A stretch of DNA of 64,000 nt from Turicibacter bilis. GTDB taxonomy: Bacteria > Bacillota_I > Bacilli_A > MOL361 > Turicibacteraceae. Of this stretch, positions 1 through 8,707 are shown piece after piece; the stretch's first letter is position 1, and each line of letters begins with the position of its first letter. The position numbers were made by a program, and so were the translations under genes. The notes under the pieces are model-generated. The model was not told where the DNA came from. It did no database searches and saw only the letters and a program-made list of their open reading frames with translations. The stretch spans positions 620,001 through 684,000 of the forward strand of contig NZ_CP071249.1 in the NCBI RefSeq assembly GCF_024499055.1, in the 5' to 3' direction.

Positions 1-37
1 TCAGTGGTGTTAATTATTGTTGTTTTATGGTCAAGAA

Positions 38-1105
38 TTAGCTAAATTGTACATTTGGATGTAAGGCTCGATTGAGACCATTGGAAATTAATGTCGCTAA
101 ATCCTCCATTTCTGTATCGATTTCTTTTGGGGTCACGATTAGATTATAACCATTTGGTGTTAAGACCTCAGAAATCAATTGGCGCTTCTCTTCTTCTTCT
201 AAGTTTCCGACTTGCCCCATAAATTGCTCACGAAGTTCTGGAGACGGTAAATCTTCATCGGTATATATTTGACGTGCACTTGAAAATGGCACGAGTTTTT
301 TATAAGAGCGCGACTCCTCTTTTAACGATTTCCCAATATGTTTAAGAAGAAAATCGATCGTATCACTCGTAATCGAAACCGCATCGACAACAGTTGGAAC
401 CCCGATTGCAAAAACAGGGATACCTAGCGATTCCTCATCAACTGCCTTACGTTTATTTCCGACCCCGCTACCTGGTGCAATTCCTGTATCAGTCATTTGA
501 ATCATTTTATTGACACGAGTAATCGAACGCGAAGCTAAAGCATCCACAACGACTAAGAAATCTGGCTTCACTTTTTTGACCAGTGATTCAATCACATCAT
601 ATGTTTCGATTCCAGTCATCCCCATCACACCTGGTGCTAATGCACTGACTTCACGATAACTTCGATCCACTTCATTTGGACGAAGCTCATATAAATGACG
701 CGTCACAATGACTTCATCAACGACCATTGGTCCTAATGCATCAGGCGTCACATGATCATTTCCGAGTCCAATCACTAAACAAGTATCTGTTTCTTTAATG
801 TCTCGATGTTTTAATAGCTTCGATAATTGCTCTGCAAAGACTTCCATCGCCACCGTTAACTGATCATGTTCATGAGTAATGATAGAAGACGTATCGAGTG
901 TCATATAACGACCTGCCTTTTTTCCCACACGTTCAACTGCTTCAGGTGCTACATCAATGCAAGTCACTTTTAATCCTTTAATATTATCTTCTTCGTATTT
1001 CACCCCTTCTTGAGACGCCTCATTCACTTGCCCGACCATTTGTTCAACGGCTTCTAACGCTAAATCTGAACGACATTGCCACTTTTTCATTTCCTGTTCA
1101 TTCAT
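38..1105 (-). CDS. gpr: GPR germination (spore) endopeptidase
   Basis: Aspartic-type endopeptidase that degrades the small acid-soluble DNA-binding proteins (SASPs) when a spore germinates; it is made in the forespore as an inactive zymogen. The 355-residue protein has the family's full length, with the N-terminal RSDLALEA region where GPR is processed and the conserved central stretch with VVDALASR and GSGVGNKR. An upstream GTG sits inside the ribosome binding site, so I chose the ATG at 1105, six bases after GAGGTG. It is transcribed alone; a forespore-type promoter candidate lies just upstream. Presence of this gene is good evidence for true endospore formation. Very confident. Confidence 0.96.
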   Translation of the reverse strand: MNEQEMKKWQCRSDLALEAVEQMVGQVNEASQEGVKYEEDNIKGLKVTCIDVAPEAVERVGKKAGRYMTLDTSSIITHEHDQLTVAMEVFAEQLSKLLKHRDIKETDTCLVIGLGNDHVTPDALGPMVVDEVIVTRHLYELRPNEVDRSYREVSALAPGVMGMTGIETYDVIESLVKKVKPDFLVVVDALASRSITRVNKMIQMTDTGIAPGSGVGNKRKAVDEESLGIPVFAIGVPTVVDAVSITSDTIDFLLKHIGKSLKEESRSYKKLVPFSSARQIYTDEDLPSPELREQFMGQVGNLEEEEKRQLISEVLTPNGYNLIVTPKEIDTEMEDLATLISNGLNRALHPNVQFS

Positions 1106-1132
1106 AATAATCACCTCAAAAATAGTGTGAGC

Positions 1133-1163
1133 TAGTTTTAGTTATTTCATGAAAATTTATTCA
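1133..1163 (-). promoter_or_regulatory. candidate sigma-G/sigma-F promoter of gpr
   Basis: On the minus strand TGAATA at 1158-1163 and AAAACTA at 1133-1139 are separated by 18 bases. This resembles the sigma-G pattern (TGAATA, 17-18 bases, CATACTA), and gpr is a forespore gene in known spore formers. The -10 match is imperfect; a nearby CACACTA is an alternative. Confidence 0.35.
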
Positions 1164-1183
1164 AAATTTATTCTCAAATTAAA

Positions 1184-1208
1184 AAAAGACAATTTAAGCT
1201 CGTCTTTT
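1184..1208 (-). terminator. terminator after the EamA gene
   Basis: Minus-strand hairpin with a 7-bp stem (AAAAGAC/GTCTTTT) and an 11-base loop, followed by more T residues. It overlaps the stop codon of the EamA transporter gene. Confidence 0.65.
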
Positions 1209-2085
1209 ATTCTTGTTGTATCACTTGTTTTCTTTTTAACACGCCAGGGTCCCATTCAATCATTAAGACAGCTAAGACACTGAAAATTCCACCGATACAA
1301 AGCTTGACTGTCACAGGATCGCCTAAAATAAGAACAGATAAAATGGCTCCAAATAATGATTCAAATGATAAAATCAATCCTACTTTTGCTTCAGATGTGT
1401 GACGTTGCGCGATCGATTGAATCAAGAAAGCAAACAGCGTACTCAATAACCCTAAATACAAAACGGCGATTCCACTACGAAATGAGACCTCGACCCAGGG
1501 CATCCTCAATGACCAAATGAACGATAAAACAGCAACAGTTACCATCTGTATTGTATTAAAACAATACGGATTACAACGCGGACTAAATAAGCCGGTGATC
1601 ACAATTTGAACAGCAAAACCAATTGCACAAATTAAGGTCAAAATATCCCCTATGTTCATGGAAAAATCTTTTTCAAGAGATAAAAAACTAACGCCTAACA
1701 CCATGAGTAAAATCCCAGTCCATTGTGTAACTGTTAAACGACGTTTAAAAAAGATAACTCCAAGTAGCGGGACAAGTAAGACATAAGTAGATGTAATAAA
1801 GGCATTTTTTGAAGCTGTCGTATACTGCATGCCAATTGTTTGAAACGAAAAGCCAATGAATAAAAAGATTCCGGCTAAGACTCCCCCTATCACGTCAATT
1901 TTTTTAATAGATTTTAACACTTTAAAGAAAATCATCACCATTCCTACGGCTGCAACGATAAATCTCAAAGCAGTTAACTGTGCTGGCCCCATCCCACTCT
2001 CTATCGCTAATCCAACAGCGGGAAAGCCCCCTCCCCAAATGATAGCAACGACTAACAATAATCCATCTGCTATTTTTGAATTCAT
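1207..2085 (-). CDS. EamA/DMT-family membrane transporter
   Basis: A 292-residue, ten-helix membrane protein of the drug/metabolite transporter superfamily, probably an exporter of a small metabolite; the substrate cannot be told from sequence. The two-fold EamA repeat is visible: the N-terminal half opens with an IWGGGFPA motif around residue 17 and the second half starts near residue 145, ending in a short basic tail. The ATG follows GGGGGAG at good spacing. It is a single-gene unit with terminators on both sides (1184-1208 and 2138-2173). Family assignment is secure; function beyond transport is unknown. Confidence 0.88.
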   Translation of the reverse strand: MNSKIADGLLLVVAIIWGGGFPAVGLAIESGMGPAQLTALRFIVAAVGMVMIFFKVLKSIKKIDVIGGVLAGIFLFIGFSFQTIGMQYTTASKNAFITSTYVLLVPLLGVIFFKRRLTVTQWTGILLMVLGVSFLSLEKDFSMNIGDILTLICAIGFAVQIVITGLFSPRCNPYCFNTIQMVTVAVLSFIWSLRMPWVEVSFRSGIAVLYLGLLSTLFAFLIQSIAQRHTSEAKVGLILSFESLFGAILSVLILGDPVTVKLCIGGIFSVLAVLMIEWDPGVLKRKQVIQQE

Positions 2086-2137
2086 TGATTTCTCCCCCTT
2101 TAATTGCCTCTCTTATTCATTTATGCACATCTAACAC

Positions 2138-2173
2138 AAAAAAGGACATTCTCATATTGAGAACGTCCTTTTT
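2138..2173 (-). terminator. terminator after pepD
   Basis: Long hairpin: AAAGGAC pairs with GTCCTTT, then after one mismatch TTCTC pairs with GAGAA. T-runs lie on both sides, so it could act in both directions, but only pepD (minus strand) ends here. Confidence 0.8.
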
Positions 2174-2186
2174 AAATAGGATTTAA

Positions 2187-3641
2187 TTATTTGATTGCTT
2201 TTAAAACGTCACATAAGAAATTATAGACGCGTTCAGTTGATGGAATCGATAATGATTCTTTTGGTGTATGTGCACCTGTGATATCTGGTCCGATTGAAAT
2301 CATATCAATTTTTCCAAGTTTTTGAGATAAGAATCCACATTCAAGTCCTGCATGAATTGCCGAAACTTCTAATTCTTTTCCAAACATTTCTTGATAAACG
2401 TCTTTCATAATCTCACGAACTTTTGATTCCGTTTCAAATTCCCATTCTGGATAGTCCGCAATTAACTCCATCGTTGCCCCTGTTAAATTAGCAATGGCTT
2501 GAATACGATGGTTAATTTCACGTTTTAAAGAACTTACTGAGCTTCGGATGGCACTATTGAATTCAATTTCGTTTTCATCCATCTCAACAACTCCAATATT
2601 ACTTGAACTTTCAACTAATCCTGGAATGTTAGCACTCATCGTTTGTGGTCCATAAGGGATTAACTGTAAGATATACATTAAATTTTGAGCTGTTTCTTTT
2701 GTAAAGACTTTTGTTACCGTGTCTTTTTTCGTTGTAACCACTGAGATTCCTGGATCGGCTGTTTCAAACTCAGCACGAACCATGATTTCAAAGTCTTTCA
2801 CTTTTGATTCCAATGCCTCTGACTGTTCTTGTGCAAGCGTGATATTTAAGATGGCACGCTTAGAAATGGCATTCATTTTTTCTCCACCAGCAATTGATGA
2901 AACTGACACATTTAAATCTTGAATGTAGTGTAATAAACGTCCCATTAATTTATTCGCATTGGCACGGCATTTATTAATTTCAATTCCAGAGTGCCCACCT
3001 TTTAATCCACTGATCACAATTTCATAAGAAGTTAATCCGGCTGCATCCACTTCTGTCCACTCGATTGGTAATTTTAATGAGTTACGCACTCCACCGGCAC
3101 ATGAAGCTAAAGCCACACCCTCTTCTTCTGAGTCAATGTTAATTAAAATGTCACCTGGAACATTAGCAGGATCTAAGGCCATTACACCATCCATCCCTGT
3201 TTCTTCTTCAGTTGTGACTAATACCGTTAAGGCAGGATGCTCTAACGTCTCATCCGCTAAAATAGCTAAAGACATGGCTACTGCGATTCCGTTATCGGCT
3301 CCTAATGTTGTTCCCTTTGTACGTAACCAATCACCATCTACATAAATAGGTAATGCATCTGTTTCAAAGTTAAAATCTAATTCGTCATCTTTCACACAAA
3401 CCATGTCCATATGTCCTTGTAAAATGACACGTGGAGCGTCTTCATAACCTGGCGTCGCTGGTTTTGTGATGATCACATTTTTACATGGTTCTTGAACATA
3501 GTCTAAATTATGTTCTTTTGCAAAGTTTACTAAATATTCACTAATCGCAGCCTCATTTCCTGATTCGCGTGGAATTTTTGTCATTTGTTCAAAATAATGA
3601 AAAACCGCTTGTGGTTTTAAGTTTCCTAAAATCTCTGACAT
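2187..3641 (-). CDS. pepD: aminoacyl-histidine dipeptidase (Xaa-His dipeptidase), M20 family
   Basis: Cytoplasmic zinc dipeptidase of the M20/PepD family that cleaves Xaa-His dipeptides such as carnosine and some other dipeptides. At 484 residues it has the usual length. Visible metal-site motifs are GHMDMVC near residue 76, LGADNG near 117, TTEEETGMDG near 143-152 and, at the C-terminus, HAGLECG; the dimerisation lid domain occupies about residues 200-390. The ATG follows AAGGAGG. Single gene with its own terminator. Confident in family; exact substrate range is inferred. Confidence 0.93.
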   Translation of the reverse strand: MSEILGNLKPQAVFHYFEQMTKIPRESGNEAAISEYLVNFAKEHNLDYVQEPCKNVIITKPATPGYEDAPRVILQGHMDMVCVKDDELDFNFETDALPIYVDGDWLRTKGTTLGADNGIAVAMSLAILADETLEHPALTVLVTTEEETGMDGVMALDPANVPGDILINIDSEEEGVALASCAGGVRNSLKLPIEWTEVDAAGLTSYEIVISGLKGGHSGIEINKCRANANKLMGRLLHYIQDLNVSVSSIAGGEKMNAISKRAILNITLAQEQSEALESKVKDFEIMVRAEFETADPGISVVTTKKDTVTKVFTKETAQNLMYILQLIPYGPQTMSANIPGLVESSSNIGVVEMDENEIEFNSAIRSSVSSLKREINHRIQAIANLTGATMELIADYPEWEFETESKVREIMKDVYQEMFGKELEVSAIHAGLECGFLSQKLGKIDMISIGPDITGAHTPKESLSIPSTERVYNFLCDVLKAIK

Positions 3642-3736
3642 AAATAAGCCTCCTTTTTTGTTTTTATTCTACCATATCTTTCGTAAAATGATAACAATTC
3701 TCTACATTTATACACAAGTTTTAGCAATTATATAGT

Positions 3737-3784
3737 ACTAAAAACCGGAAGCTAGTTCTCGAATCAGTAGCGTCCAGTTTTAGT
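3737..3784 (-). terminator. possible terminator after the PspC gene
   Basis: Imperfect inverted repeat downstream of the PspC gene: ACTAAAA pairs with TTTTTAGT at the base, with GCTA/TAGC and GGA/TCC in the stem. Pairing is interrupted, so the call is tentative. Confidence 0.45.
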
Positions 3785-3811
3785 TTAACTCATTTTTAAT
3801 TGAATATAGCC

Positions 3812-4099
3812 TTACACACGATCATTTTTATCAGCATCTTTAACCGTATACTCACTTGAATCAAACACTGAACTTTTCGGTTGTTGTTTTTGCTGATGAG
3901 TAACAGTCGCTTGATCTGGAATAATAAAAATACAAGCTATATATAATACAACGCCAGCAAATCCAAATGAAAAAATAGTTACAACTACCCAAATTAAACG
4001 AATAATCGTAGCATCTATGTTAAAATAATCAGCAATTCCTTGGCAGACTCCTGAGATCATGGCTCCTTGACTTGCTCGGTATAAACGTTTATTTGACAT
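3812..4099 (-). CDS. PspC-domain small membrane protein
   Basis: A 95-residue protein with a PspC domain (about residues 3-62): a basic N-terminus (NKRLYRA), the typical GMISGVCQGIADYF-like segment, then one hydrophobic membrane span, and a short hydrophilic tail. PspC-domain proteins are linked to envelope stress sensing, but small stand-alone versions like this have no defined role. The longer in-frame start (TTG/ATG upstream) is inside the ribosome binding site AAGGATGG, so the ATG at 4099 is preferred. It stands alone, divergent from the nicotinamidase gene. Confidence 0.85.
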   Translation of the reverse strand: MSNKRLYRASQGAMISGVCQGIADYFNIDATIIRLIWVVVTIFSFGFAGVVLYIACIFIIPDQATVTHQQKQQPKSSVFDSSEYTVKDADKNDRV

Positions 4100-4201
4100 C
4101 AAAATCCATCCTTCCATAACACAATTACCGTTATTATAACGTAGTTAGAAAAGAGATGACAACTTTTTTCAGATATATTTTGAAATGTCATCATGAAAGA
4201 G

Positions 4202-4230
4202 TTGGTGATAAACGTCAAATATACTATAAT
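4202..4230 (+). promoter_or_regulatory. sigma-A promoter of the NAD-salvage genes
   Basis: TTGGTG at 4202-4207, a 17-base spacer and a perfect TATAAT at 4225-4230, followed about 50 bases later by GGGAGG and the ATG of the hydrolase gene. Confidence 0.7.
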
Positions 4231-4284
4231 AGTGCTATATCTTTCCGATAGATAGAAAATTACATAAAAATGGGAGGTTTTTAA

Positions 4285-4956
4285 ATGAAGTATGATTTAA
4301 AGGCTTTACTAAAGTCTAGTGAAGCTTCTTTGACTCAAATCGTTGACATTCTAAATACAGCTCCATCCCTGATGCTTCAATCATTGGAAGCATCAAATAC
4401 AGCGATAATTATTGTAGATATGGTCAACGGATTCGTCAAAGAAGGCCCAATGTCTTCTCCACGCATTCAAACGATTATCCCTGCAATTCGTGAGTTAATG
4501 ACGCAGGCAAAAGAAAAAAAGCTTCCGATGCTAGCCTTCGCAGATAGTCACAATGAATCCTCAATTGAATTTGCTACTTATCCTCCTCACTGCTTAGTTG
4601 GAACAAGTGAAAGTAAAATCGTTGATGAACTTAAAGAAGTGGGGGGCTATGAATTAGTGCTTAAAGGTTCAACGAATGGATTTTTAGAACCAGCCTTTCA
4701 TAACTGGTTAAAAGAACATCCAACGATTGAACAATTTATTGTCGTTGGCGATTGTACGGATATTTGCGTTGAACAATTTGTTTTAACCTTAAAAACCTAC
4801 TTTACGACACTAAATCGTCCGAGCCGTATCATCGTTCCAATCAATAGTGTTGAGACGTACGACTTGGGCGTTCATGCGGGTGATTTTATGAATGTGATGG
4901 CATTATATAAAATGCACATGAATGGAATTGAAATTGTCCGTGAAATTACAAACTAG
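4285..4956 (+). CDS. isochorismatase-family cysteine hydrolase, probable nicotinamidase
   Basis: A 223-residue cysteine hydrolase of the isochorismatase/nicotinamidase fold. The predicted catalytic triad is visible: Asp in IIVDMVNGF near residue 46, a Lys in the VLKGSTNGF segment near 130, and Cys in VVGDCTDICVEQF near 156. The gene ends 15 bases before a nicotinate phosphoribosyltransferase gene, so the likely reaction is nicotinamide to nicotinate, the first step of NAD salvage. The N-terminal ~40 residues extend beyond the usual compact domain. Family is certain; the substrate is inferred mainly from the neighbour. Confidence 0.88.
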   Translation: MKYDLKALLKSSEASLTQIVDILNTAPSLMLQSLEASNTAIIIVDMVNGFVKEGPMSSPRIQTIIPAIRELMTQAKEKKLPMLAFADSHNESSIEFATYPPHCLVGTSESKIVDELKEVGGYELVLKGSTNGFLEPAFHNWLKEHPTIEQFIVVGDCTDICVEQFVLTLKTYFTTLNRPSRIIVPINSVETYDLGVHAGDFMNVMALYKMHMNGIEIVREITN

Positions 4957-4971
4957 AAAGAGGCTTTAACT

Positions 4972-6417
4972 ATGAACTTAAAATCAGTAAATTTAACGAT
5001 GCTCGTAGACTTTTACGAATTAACAATGGCCCACGGCTATTTTGAAAATGGAATGGAAGATCAAATCGCTTATTTTGATATGTTCTTCCGTCGCGTTCCA
5101 GATGAAGGTGGATTTGCGATTATGGCCGGTCTTGAGCAGTTAATTGAATATTTAAAACACTTAGAATTTACAGATGAGGACATTGAATATCTTCGCAGCA
5201 AACAATTATTCTCTGAAGGATTCTTAACCTACTTAAAAAATTTCAAGTTCGCTTGCGATATTTATGCCATTCCTGAAGGAACACCTATTTTTCCGAATGA
5301 GCCTATTTTAACGGTTCGTGGTCCAATTATCCAAGCACAATTCATCGAAACGATGATTTTATTAAGTATTAATCACCAATCTTTAATTGCTACCAAATCA
5401 AATCGTATCGTCCGTGCAGCTAATGGTCGTCCTGTATTAGAACTTGGGGCGCGTCGAGCACAAGGGGCAGACGGTGCTATTTTAGGGGCTCGTGCCGCTT
5501 ATATTGGCGGATGTAAAGGAACAGCTTGTACAATCTCTGATCGTGACTTTAATGTCCCTGCTCTTGGAACGATGGCTCACAGTTGGGTCCAAACGTTTGA
5601 TTCAGAATATGAGGCGTTCAAAAAATATGCGGAACTTTACCCAGAAAACTGTACCTTATTAGTCGACACCTACAATACATTAAAATCAGGGGTTCCAAAT
5701 GCGATTAAAGTATTTAAAGAAATCTTAATTCCAAAAGGATATAAACCAGGAGCCATTCGTATCGATAGTGGAGATGCGGCTTATTTATCAAAAAAAGCCC
5801 GTAAGTTATTAGATGAAGCGGGATTACATGAAACAAAGATTGTGATTTCAAACTCATTGGATGAGTATATTATCAAAGATTTACTCATTCAAAATGCACC
5901 GATTGATTCATTTGGAGTTGGAGAGCGTCTGATTACCTCAAAAACAGAACCTGTATTCGGTGGCGTTTATAAAATTGTAGCCGTTGAAAAAGAAGGACAA
6001 ATGATTCCAAAAATCAAAATTAGTAACAATATCGAAAAAATTACAAATCCAGGTTCAAAACAAGTGTATCGTCTATATGATCGTGATACACAGAAAGCCA
6101 TTGCTGATGTCATCACCCTAGCCCATGAAAAAATTGATGATACAAAACCATATACCATTTTTGACCCAGAACATACATGGAAACGTAAAGAAATCACAAA
6201 CTTCATTGCTCGTCCATTATTAGCGCCAATCTTCTTAAATGGAGAGCTTGTTTATACTTCTCCTACTTTAGAAGAGATTGTGACTTATTCTAAAGAACAG
6301 ATTGATATGTTATGGGAAGAAGTCTTACGCTTTGAAAAACCTCATCGCTACTATGTCGACTTATCAGAAGAATTATGGACATTAAAAACGGAACTTCTAG
6401 AAAAATATTCTAAATAA
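4972..6417 (+). CDS. pncB: nicotinate phosphoribosyltransferase
   Basis: Condenses nicotinate with PRPP to nicotinate mononucleotide, feeding NAD synthesis through the Preiss-Handler route. The 481-residue protein begins with TMLVDFYELTMAHGYF, the family hallmark, and contains LELGARRAQG with the phosphoribosyl-binding arginines near residue 160, the catalytic-loop segment GTMAHSWVQTF near 202, and IRIDSGD near 262. It is the second gene of a two-gene unit behind the probable nicotinamidase. No terminator is evident in the gap before rpsT. Confidence 0.95.
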   Translation: MNLKSVNLTMLVDFYELTMAHGYFENGMEDQIAYFDMFFRRVPDEGGFAIMAGLEQLIEYLKHLEFTDEDIEYLRSKQLFSEGFLTYLKNFKFACDIYAIPEGTPIFPNEPILTVRGPIIQAQFIETMILLSINHQSLIATKSNRIVRAANGRPVLELGARRAQGADGAILGARAAYIGGCKGTACTISDRDFNVPALGTMAHSWVQTFDSEYEAFKKYAELYPENCTLLVDTYNTLKSGVPNAIKVFKEILIPKGYKPGAIRIDSGDAAYLSKKARKLLDEAGLHETKIVISNSLDEYIIKDLLIQNAPIDSFGVGERLITSKTEPVFGGVYKIVAVEKEGQMIPKIKISNNIEKITNPGSKQVYRLYDRDTQKAIADVITLAHEKIDDTKPYTIFDPEHTWKRKEITNFIARPLLAPIFLNGELVYTSPTLEEIVTYSKEQIDMLWEEVLRFEKPHRYYVDLSEELWTLKTELLEKYSK

Positions 6418-6503
6418 GTCTAATTTTACGTATAAAAACAAATCATTCATGTATATGAGTTTAATGGAATTTTTACCATTTGATTAAATATTGTAATTTC
6501 TTC

Positions 6504-6532
6504 TTGCATTTTAGACCTTGGTCTGATAGAAT
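6504..6532 (+). promoter_or_regulatory. sigma-A promoter of rpsT with a palindromic spacer
   Basis: TTGCAT at 6504-6509, 17-base spacer, TAGAAT at 6527-6532, about 20 bases before the rpsT ribosome binding site. The spacer carries the perfect inverted repeat AGACC-TT-GGTCT (6512-6523), which could be an operator or chance. Confidence 0.65.
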
Positions 6533-6565
6533 GATTTTGTTGTATTTTCAATGGAGGTGAACGGA

Positions 6566-6829
6566 ATGCCAAATATTAAATCACAAGTTAAACGTGTGAA
6601 AACAAACGAAAAACGTCGTCAATTCAATGCTTCTTACAAAGCATCTATGCGTACAGCTATCAAAAACGTTGAAGTTGCTATCGAAAACAAAAACGTTGAA
6701 GCTGCAAAAGAAGCTTACAATACAGCTAACAAAAAATTAGACAAAGCTGTTGCAAAAGGAATTTGCCACAAAAACTTCGCAGCTCGTCAAAAATCACGTT
6801 TAAGCAAAAAAATCAACGGTTTAGGATAA
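6566..6829 (+). CDS. rpsT: 30S ribosomal protein S20
   Basis: Binds 16S rRNA in the small subunit. The 87-residue, very lysine/arginine-rich protein begins [17 protein letters not shown] and ends in a [10 protein letters not shown]-type tail, as S20 does. An upstream in-frame ATG at 6551 lies in the ribosome binding site (ATGGAGGTG), so the start is the ATG at 6566. It is monocistronic, with its own promoter and two hairpin terminators downstream. In Bacillus subtilis rpsT and gpr are neighbours; here the two are about 5.5 kb apart. Confidence 0.97.
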   Translation: MPNIKSQVKRVKTNEKRRQFNASYKASMRTAIKNVEVAIENKNVEAAKEAYNTANKKLDKAVAKGICHKNFAARQKSRLSKKINGLG

Positions 6830-6835
6830 TCAAAT

Positions 6836-6858
6836 ACCGACACTTCGTCGGTGTTTTT
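6836..6858 (+). terminator. rpsT terminator 1
   Basis: ACCGAC, 5-base loop, GTCGGT, then a G and five T residues, seven bases after the rpsT stop codon. Confidence 0.8.
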
Positions 6859-6875
6859 CATCCCTTAAACATGAT

Positions 6876-6916
6876 AAAAAAGGATCTTATTTGTCTGACA
6901 AGTAAGGTCCTTTTTT
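6876..6916 (+). terminator. second hairpin terminator after rpsT
   Basis: A 19-bp stem, continuous when two G-T wobbles are allowed, with a short CTG loop and A- and T-runs at the ends. It looks like a bidirectional terminator that isolates rpsT from the converging spoIIIA operon. Confidence 0.75.
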
Positions 6917-7063
6917 ATTGCTTCTATTTTAAAACCCCGTAGACCAAACGTGTGGGATTGGTTATTTAGCCACTTGAACTAGATAAAGTCTTTAAAAACG
7001 AGATCTAATAACCATCGGAATCCAGCCATTGGTTACGTAAAAATTGTCTAACACAGCTATTTA

Positions 7064-7104
7064 AAAAAATGAGCCAAGTCCCCCATCGACCTGGCTCATT
7101 TTTT
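7064..7104 (-). terminator. terminator of the spoIIIA operon
   Basis: Stem AAAAAATGAGCCA/TGGCTCATTTTTT with a 15-base loop directly after spoIIIAH. T-runs occur on both strands. Confidence 0.85.
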
Positions 7105-7108
7105 ATTC

Positions 7109-7708
7109 TTAATTAATTGGCGTTAATTGAACTAAAACATCTGGATCAGTTGTAAATTCTGTTTTTACCATCATAATAATTTCATTTGTTTGTTCTAATG
7201 TCGGTTCTGATTGAGATTCAGATAATTGTAAATGAACTTGAACAGTCTCCTCGTTCACTCGAACTAAAACATCTGAATATCCTTTTGCTTTAATCATTGA
7301 TTCAAGAATACTTTCATGTTGTGCATCTTTATTAATTTTTTCTAAATTATCTTTTGCCTCACTTTTTTCTTCAGCATCAGCATCTTTGCTTGCAATAATG
7401 GCTGTTAAATCAGCTTGTAATTGGCTTTTAGCTTTAGCTGCCTCAGTTCTTTGCACTTGAATGGCACTAACCTCAGATGATGTTCCCGCTGTCTCTGTCT
7501 CATCATCTCCAGACTCTTGGTTTGAAACTAACTCACTTCCACTTTGAGCGTCTGTTGGATTAATCTCTAAATTTGCTTGTGGTAAAGTTGAGGTTGATCC
7601 CACTTTATTTGTTGTTGAATCGTTGCTATCTCCAATACTAATATAAAATACAGTTAATAATACGAAAACTACAAATAATGCGGCTGTTACATATGAATTT
7701 TTGTTCAT
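7109..7708 (-). CDS. spoIIIAH: stage III sporulation protein AH
   Basis: Mother-cell membrane protein whose extracytoplasmic domain pairs with forespore SpoIIQ to form the channel (feeding tube) across the two membranes. The 199-residue protein has an N-terminal membrane anchor (about residues 8-26), a long acidic, Ser/Glu/Gln-rich linker, and a C-terminal ring-building (EscJ/FliF-like) domain from about residue 100 (RTEAAKAKSQLQ to the end). It is the last gene of the spoIIIA operon; its ATG follows GGGGG and the upstream gene ends two bases before this gene's span. Confidence 0.92.
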   Translation of the reverse strand: MNKNSYVTAALFVVFVLLTVFYISIGDSNDSTTNKVGSTSTLPQANLEINPTDAQSGSELVSNQESGDDETETAGTSSEVSAIQVQRTEAAKAKSQLQADLTAIIASKDADAEEKSEAKDNLEKINKDAQHESILESMIKAKGYSDVLVRVNEETVQVHLQLSESQSEPTLEQTNEIIMMVKTEFTTDPDVLVQLTPIN

Positions 7709-7709
7709 T

Positions 7710-8162
7710 TTAATTTCCCCCTAGTTCAGATGCATTTAATAATGAAATTTGATGAATTGGAACATCAAGCAACAAACTGATGGCATGCGTCACATCATAA
7801 GGTGCTTTAATCGTCCCTCGATAGACGATCACAACGCCATTTGAAACAGTATCTGTTTGACTTGAAACAAAGAGTGTCGTTGAAGAATCAGCAACCGATT
7901 TATATGAGATATTTATACTATCGACTGTTACTCCTTCTATTGAATCAAATAAAGCTGTGATCTGTTCTTTGTGTCTTGCCTCGACAGATGGTGCCGAAGA
8001 TAAATGATTCCCAGACAGAGAGCTAAAATCATCTTTGAACAAGAATGACACCACTACGATGGCTCCAATCAGCATGATGATTCTAAATGGCCCTAGATCA
8101 GTCATTACCTTACGAATTGTTAAGCTTATTGACTCTGACTTTTCTGTCCGTTTCTTTTCCAC
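7710..8162 (-). CDS. spoIIIAG: stage III sporulation protein AG
   Basis: Second ring-forming component of the SpoIIIA-SpoIIQ channel in the mother-cell membrane. The 150-residue protein has a cytoplasmic N-terminus, a membrane span (about 29-43, IIMLIGAIVVVSFLF) and a C-terminal domain with the VVYRG and KAPYDVTHAISLLLDVP segments typical of SpoIIIAG. It is clearly shorter than the B. subtilis protein (about 229 residues), mainly between the anchor and the ring domain. The start is a GTG eight bases after GGGGG. Its stop codon lies next to the spoIIIAH ribosome binding site. Confidence 0.9.
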   Translation of the reverse strand: MEKKRTEKSESISLTIRKVMTDLGPFRIIMLIGAIVVVSFLFKDDFSSLSGNHLSSAPSVEARHKEQITALFDSIEGVTVDSINISYKSVADSSTTLFVSSQTDTVSNGVVIVYRGTIKAPYDVTHAISLLLDVPIHQISLLNASELGGN

Positions 8163-8215
8163 ATCTTCTACCCCCTATCTCACCTCATGTTAGATTCTAA
8201 TTTAGTTGCCTCTTT

Positions 8216-8701
8216 TCATCGACCTCCCCTCTTAAAAACGACATCCTCCCGATTAAGACCTAATTTATTGAGTACGCACGTTTTTGCCTCCTCCTCAGTC
8301 TCAACCATTTCTAGCGTTAGCACTTCACTGAAATCAAATCCCACGATTTGAACTTGGCATCCACCTTCAGCTTGACGAACTAATGTCTCAATCTCAGCCA
8401 TCGTTACTTTCGATAAATCAATTTCAACTAGCCCTTGGTAATACTGAATGGATTGATCAAATTCCTCTTCATTGATAAATGAAATCGAATCAATGAATGA
8501 ACTAACTTCATTATTCATTATACTAATCACCGGCTTTAAAATGATAACTATGATAAAAAAGTGAAGATAAAATGTAATTATTTTCTTATAGGAAGCCGGA
8601 ATAACCAATAAATTGACAATAGCTATCAAAAAAAACATAGCGATTATTTGCTTTGCGTATTCATATAGCATATCTTTTCCCATCTCCTCAAAACTTGTCA
8701 C
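8216..8701 (-). CDS. spoIIIAF: stage III sporulation protein AF
   Basis: Membrane protein of the SpoIIIA channel complex. Two hydrophobic helices at about residues 14-35 and 40-60 are followed by a soluble C-terminal domain, the SpoIIIAF layout; 161 residues is slightly short of the usual ~200. The start is uncertain: the GTG at 8701 lacks a clear ribosome binding site, and ATG codons at 8683 and 8671 follow GAGGAG; these would remove 6 or 10 residues without touching the membrane helices. Seven bases separate it from spoIIIAE. Confidence 0.86.
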   Translation of the reverse strand: MTSFEEMGKDMLYEYAKQIIAMFFLIAIVNLLVIPASYKKIITFYLHFFIIVIILKPVISIMNNEVSSFIDSISFINEEEFDQSIQYYQGLVEIDLSKVTMAEIETLVRQAEGGCQVQIVGFDFSEVLTLEMVETEEEAKTCVLNKLGLNREDVVFKRGGR

Positions 8702-8707
8702 CTAGAA

